This document shows, one piece after another, positions 47,207 through 48,325 of a DNA stretch of 48,325 nucleotides. Where the stretch lies: positions 1 through 48,325 of the forward strand of contig NZ_SZPQ01000037.1 of assembly GCF_005217455.1 (NCBI RefSeq), given 5' to 3'. Numbering within the stretch: the first letter of the stretch is position 1; each line of letters begins with the position of its first letter. Source of the stretch: Martelella alba. Its GTDB lineage: Bacteria; Pseudomonadota; Gammaproteobacteria; Enterobacterales; Enterobacteriaceae. Made by a program: the position numbers and the translations under genes. Under the pieces are notes generated by a model. It worked only from the letters and a program-made list of their open reading frames with translations, made no database searches and had not been told where the DNA came from.

Positions 47207-47308
47207 ATGTACCCGAGTCCGGGCATCAATAATTTCAAAGGGTTGCGTATGCAGCCTCTTTCCTTTCAGAATACTATTTCAGAAAACCCCTTCGCGCCTC
47301 TTGCATGA
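47207..47308 (+). CDS. Possible 33-codon small protein
   Basis: ATG at 47207 opens 33 codons (starting MYPSPGINNFKGL and ending NPFAPLA) right behind the TTGACA/TATGAT promoter. The ribosome site is weak (AGAG). A stem (AAAGGGTTGC with GCAGCC-CTTT) followed by pyrimidines lies inside, so the transcript could instead be a small RNA. I recognise no family. Confidence 0.3.
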   Translation: MYPSPGINNFKGLRMQPLSFQNTISENPFAPLA

Positions 47309-47325
47309 TTATCCACGTGGGTTTA

Positions 47326-47354
47326 TTGTGCATGAAAGATAAATACTGTATATA
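47326..47354 (+). promoter_or_regulatory. SOS-controlled promoter of the cassette
   Basis: TTGTGC (47326-47331), 17 bases, TATATA (47349-47354). The -10 lies inside the LexA box, so LexA would block it. Confidence 0.65.
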
Positions 47355-47363
47355 AACCCAGTT
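47344..47363. promoter_or_regulatory. LexA (SOS) box
   Basis: TACTGTATATAAACCCAGTT keeps CTG-N10-CAG and the TATATA centre of the E. coli consensus TACTGTATATAAAAACAGTA, with only a few changes. It lies 15 bases before the first gene of the cassette. Confidence 0.85.
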
Positions 47364-47377
47364 AAAAGGCAAGTGCG

Positions 47378-47647
47378 ATGAAAGAAGAATCCAATATTGG
47401 CCACATGCCCCAGCTCAGTAAGTTTGCTATGGTTCACAGCGCCGCCGGTGAGTTCATCGTTCTCAAGACAGCTTACATAGATAGCCTGGCGGGCACCAAG
47501 TGGCTTACCCCTCAAATCTATCCCGACCAGACGATTACCATCAAACTTGCTGACGCCAAAGAGCTATTGGCCGAACTGAAGAAATCCATCGACTACATAG
47601 AGGCTGGCATCGAGCATCCGTCCTGTACATTTCACGACCGAGGATAA
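47378..47647 (+). CDS. Unrecognised 89-residue protein, SOS cassette
   Basis: A small soluble protein (beginning MKEESNIGHMPQLSKFAMVH, acidic C-terminal helix ELLAELKKSIDYIEAG). I do not recognise it with certainty; the length and the beta-rich first half plus C-terminal helix vaguely recall BssS-type regulators found in phages, which is weak. ATG 47378 follows AAGTGCG, a poor ribosome site. It sits four bases upstream of the DinI-like gene and just after the LexA box, so it should be induced with it by DNA damage. Confidence 0.7.
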   Translation: MKEESNIGHMPQLSKFAMVHSAAGEFIVLKTAYIDSLAGTKWLTPQIYPDQTITIKLADAKELLAELKKSIDYIEAGIEHPSCTFHDRG

Positions 47648-47651
47648 AGTC

Positions 47652-47894
47652 ATGCATGTCGAAGTGAATATCGAGAAAGAGAAAGCCAAGGCCATGCCGA
47701 AAGGCTCCATTACAGCCTTGCAAGATGAACTGACAAGGAGGCTGCGAAAGAAGTACAGCGGTATTATCGTTGAGGTTAAAGTTAAGGGTGCTGACGCCCT
47801 ATACGTCCGTGGCGCGACTACCATCGAGCGAGAGGATATTGACGCCATCTTGCAACAAACCTGGGAATCTGCTGACGATTGGTTCTATGCGTAA
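47652..47894 (+). CDS. DinI-like family protein
   Basis: An 80-residue protein close to E. coli DinI: MHVEVNIEKE at the start, GSITALQDELTRRLRKKYSG in the first helix, and the characteristic end ILQQTWESADDWF. DinI binds RecA and modulates filament stability and LexA/UmuD cleavage; phage versions adjust the SOS response during induction. ATG 47652 has GAGGAT upstream. It is the second gene of the LexA-controlled cassette; a terminator follows about 110 bases later. Confidence 0.88.
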   Translation: MHVEVNIEKEKAKAMPKGSITALQDELTRRLRKKYSGIIVEVKVKGADALYVRGATTIEREDIDAILQQTWESADDWFYA

Positions 47895-48005
47895 TTATTA
47901 AACGGCAGTTTTATCCATCGACAACGACATAGTTCAGCATTAGCATGAATTATCTAGATCACCATACTAGGCAATAACGCATTTCTCTATTTGATCGAAT
48001 TTCAG

Positions 48006-48030
48006 CCCGCCATGAGCGGGTGTTTTTTTT
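48006..48030 (+). terminator. Rho-independent terminator T1
   Basis: CCCGC pairs with GCGGG around CATGA, followed by TG and eight T. It ends the SOS cassette. Confidence 0.85.
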
Positions 48031-48117
48031 GCCCATCGCTTCGCTTGTTACTATCCTAAAGATTTCTATACTTATTTTGAAGGTGTGCTGGCTCGCACGT
48101 CTGGCTACTCGTAGTTT

Positions 48118-48142
48118 GCCCGCTCAACAGCGGGCTTTTTTT
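48118..48142 (+). terminator. Rho-independent terminator T2
   Basis: GCCCGCT pairs with AGCGGGC over seven bases around CAAC, followed by seven T. Same orientation as T1, about 100 bases on. Confidence 0.85.
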
Positions 48143-48159
48143 GGCGGCGTATGGCGGTT

Positions 48160-48180
48160 GGGCCATCCGTGGCCCGTTTT
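48160..48180 (+). terminator. Rho-independent terminator T3
   Basis: GGGCCA pairs with TGGCCC around TCCG, followed by G and five T. It abuts the stop of the opposing tail-fibre-like gene. Confidence 0.65.
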
Positions 48181-48325
48181 TATGATGCTGTAGACTGGGC
48201 CTTTAGGGCTTCAATTTCCTGCTCCTGAGCGTCAATTTTATCTGACAACGCCTTGATTGCCTCGACCAGTAATCCAGCTATTTCGCCATAGCCAACAGCG
48301 AGGCAATCTTCTATCACTGAACCGT
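48180..48325 (-). CDS. C-terminal end of a phage tail-fibre-like protein (partial)
   Basis: The last 48 codons of a gene whose start lies beyond the window. The end reads VGYGEIAGLLVEAIKALSDK, then IDAQEQEIEALKAQ, a glycine-poor amphipathic coiled coil of the type that ends many tail fibres and S74 endosialidase-type intramolecular chaperones. The stop TAA is at 48180-48182. It converges on the SOS cassette. The family call rests on a short C-terminus, so confidence is moderate. Confidence 0.55.
   Translation of the reverse strand, partial: GSVIEDCLAVGYGEIAGLLVEAIKALSDKIDAQEQEIEALKAQSTAS

Overview
ORGANISM. The window is a stretch of a gammaproteobacterial chromosome from the order Enterobacterales. 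From the phosphodiesterase/Nudix pair yfcE-yfcD to yfdC it follows the Escherichia coli yfcD-yfdC gene order almost gene by gene (yfcD, yfcE, yfcG, yfcH, hisPMQJ, ubiX, purF, cvpA, dedD, folC, accD, dedA, truA, usg, pdxB, flk, yfcJ, fabB, mnmC, yfcL, epmC, yfcA, mepA, aroC, prmB, smrB, sixA, yfcZ, mlaA, yfdC). Coding DNA is GC-rich, which fits a Sodalis-, Brenneria- or Dickeya-like genus better than E. coli itself; the genus is an inference and cannot be fixed from this sequence alone. LAYOUT. (1) 1-2663: an accessory sugar module, PTS IIA and IIB genes on the minus strand and a divergent LacI-family regulator, with two near-identical palindromic operators between them. (2) 2809-5899: yfcD, yfcE, yfcG, yfcH; E. 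coli yfcF and folX are absent. (3) 5906-8958: the histidine ABC importer hisJQMP, preceded by a good sigma-54 promoter; argT is absent. (4) 9257-19130: a long minus-strand housekeeping run (ubiX, purF, cvpA, dedD, folC, accD, dedA, truA, usg, pdxB) with a PurR operator before cvpA-purF. (5) 19435-25298: flk, yfcJ, fabB (FabR and FadR operators visible), mnmC. (6) 25309-27375: an inserted TonB-dependent receptor with the copper-binding CxxxM/HxM motif of the OprC family. (7) 27790-34662: yfcL, epmC, yfcA, mepA, aroC, prmB, then smrB, sixA, yfcZ; the E. coli fatty-acid genes fadJ, fadI and fadL are missing from this interval. (8) 35062-42969: mlaA behind a complete nine-gene cytochrome c maturation operon ccmABCDEFGHI with separate ccmH and ccmI genes. 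(9) 43298-44200: yfdC. ISLAND. At 44307 the expected tRNA-Arg gene argW begins, but only about 21 bases survive. Its promoter then points into AT-rich foreign DNA that continues to the window end. This looks like the tail-fibre-side arm of a prophage: a 5' fragment of a serine-dehydrogenase-proteinase gene joined in frame to a DUF3800 gene, a DUF1778/GNAT toxin-antitoxin pair, a strong promoter with a possible 33-codon gene or small RNA, a LexA-boxed two-gene cassette ending in a DinI-like gene, a cluster of intrinsic terminators, and the C-terminal end of a tail-fibre-like protein on the opposite strand. The most unusual items are the truncated argW with its live-looking promoter, the in-frame chimera and the compact SOS cassette. 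No complete, obviously new multi-gene system is visible; the island continues beyond the window.
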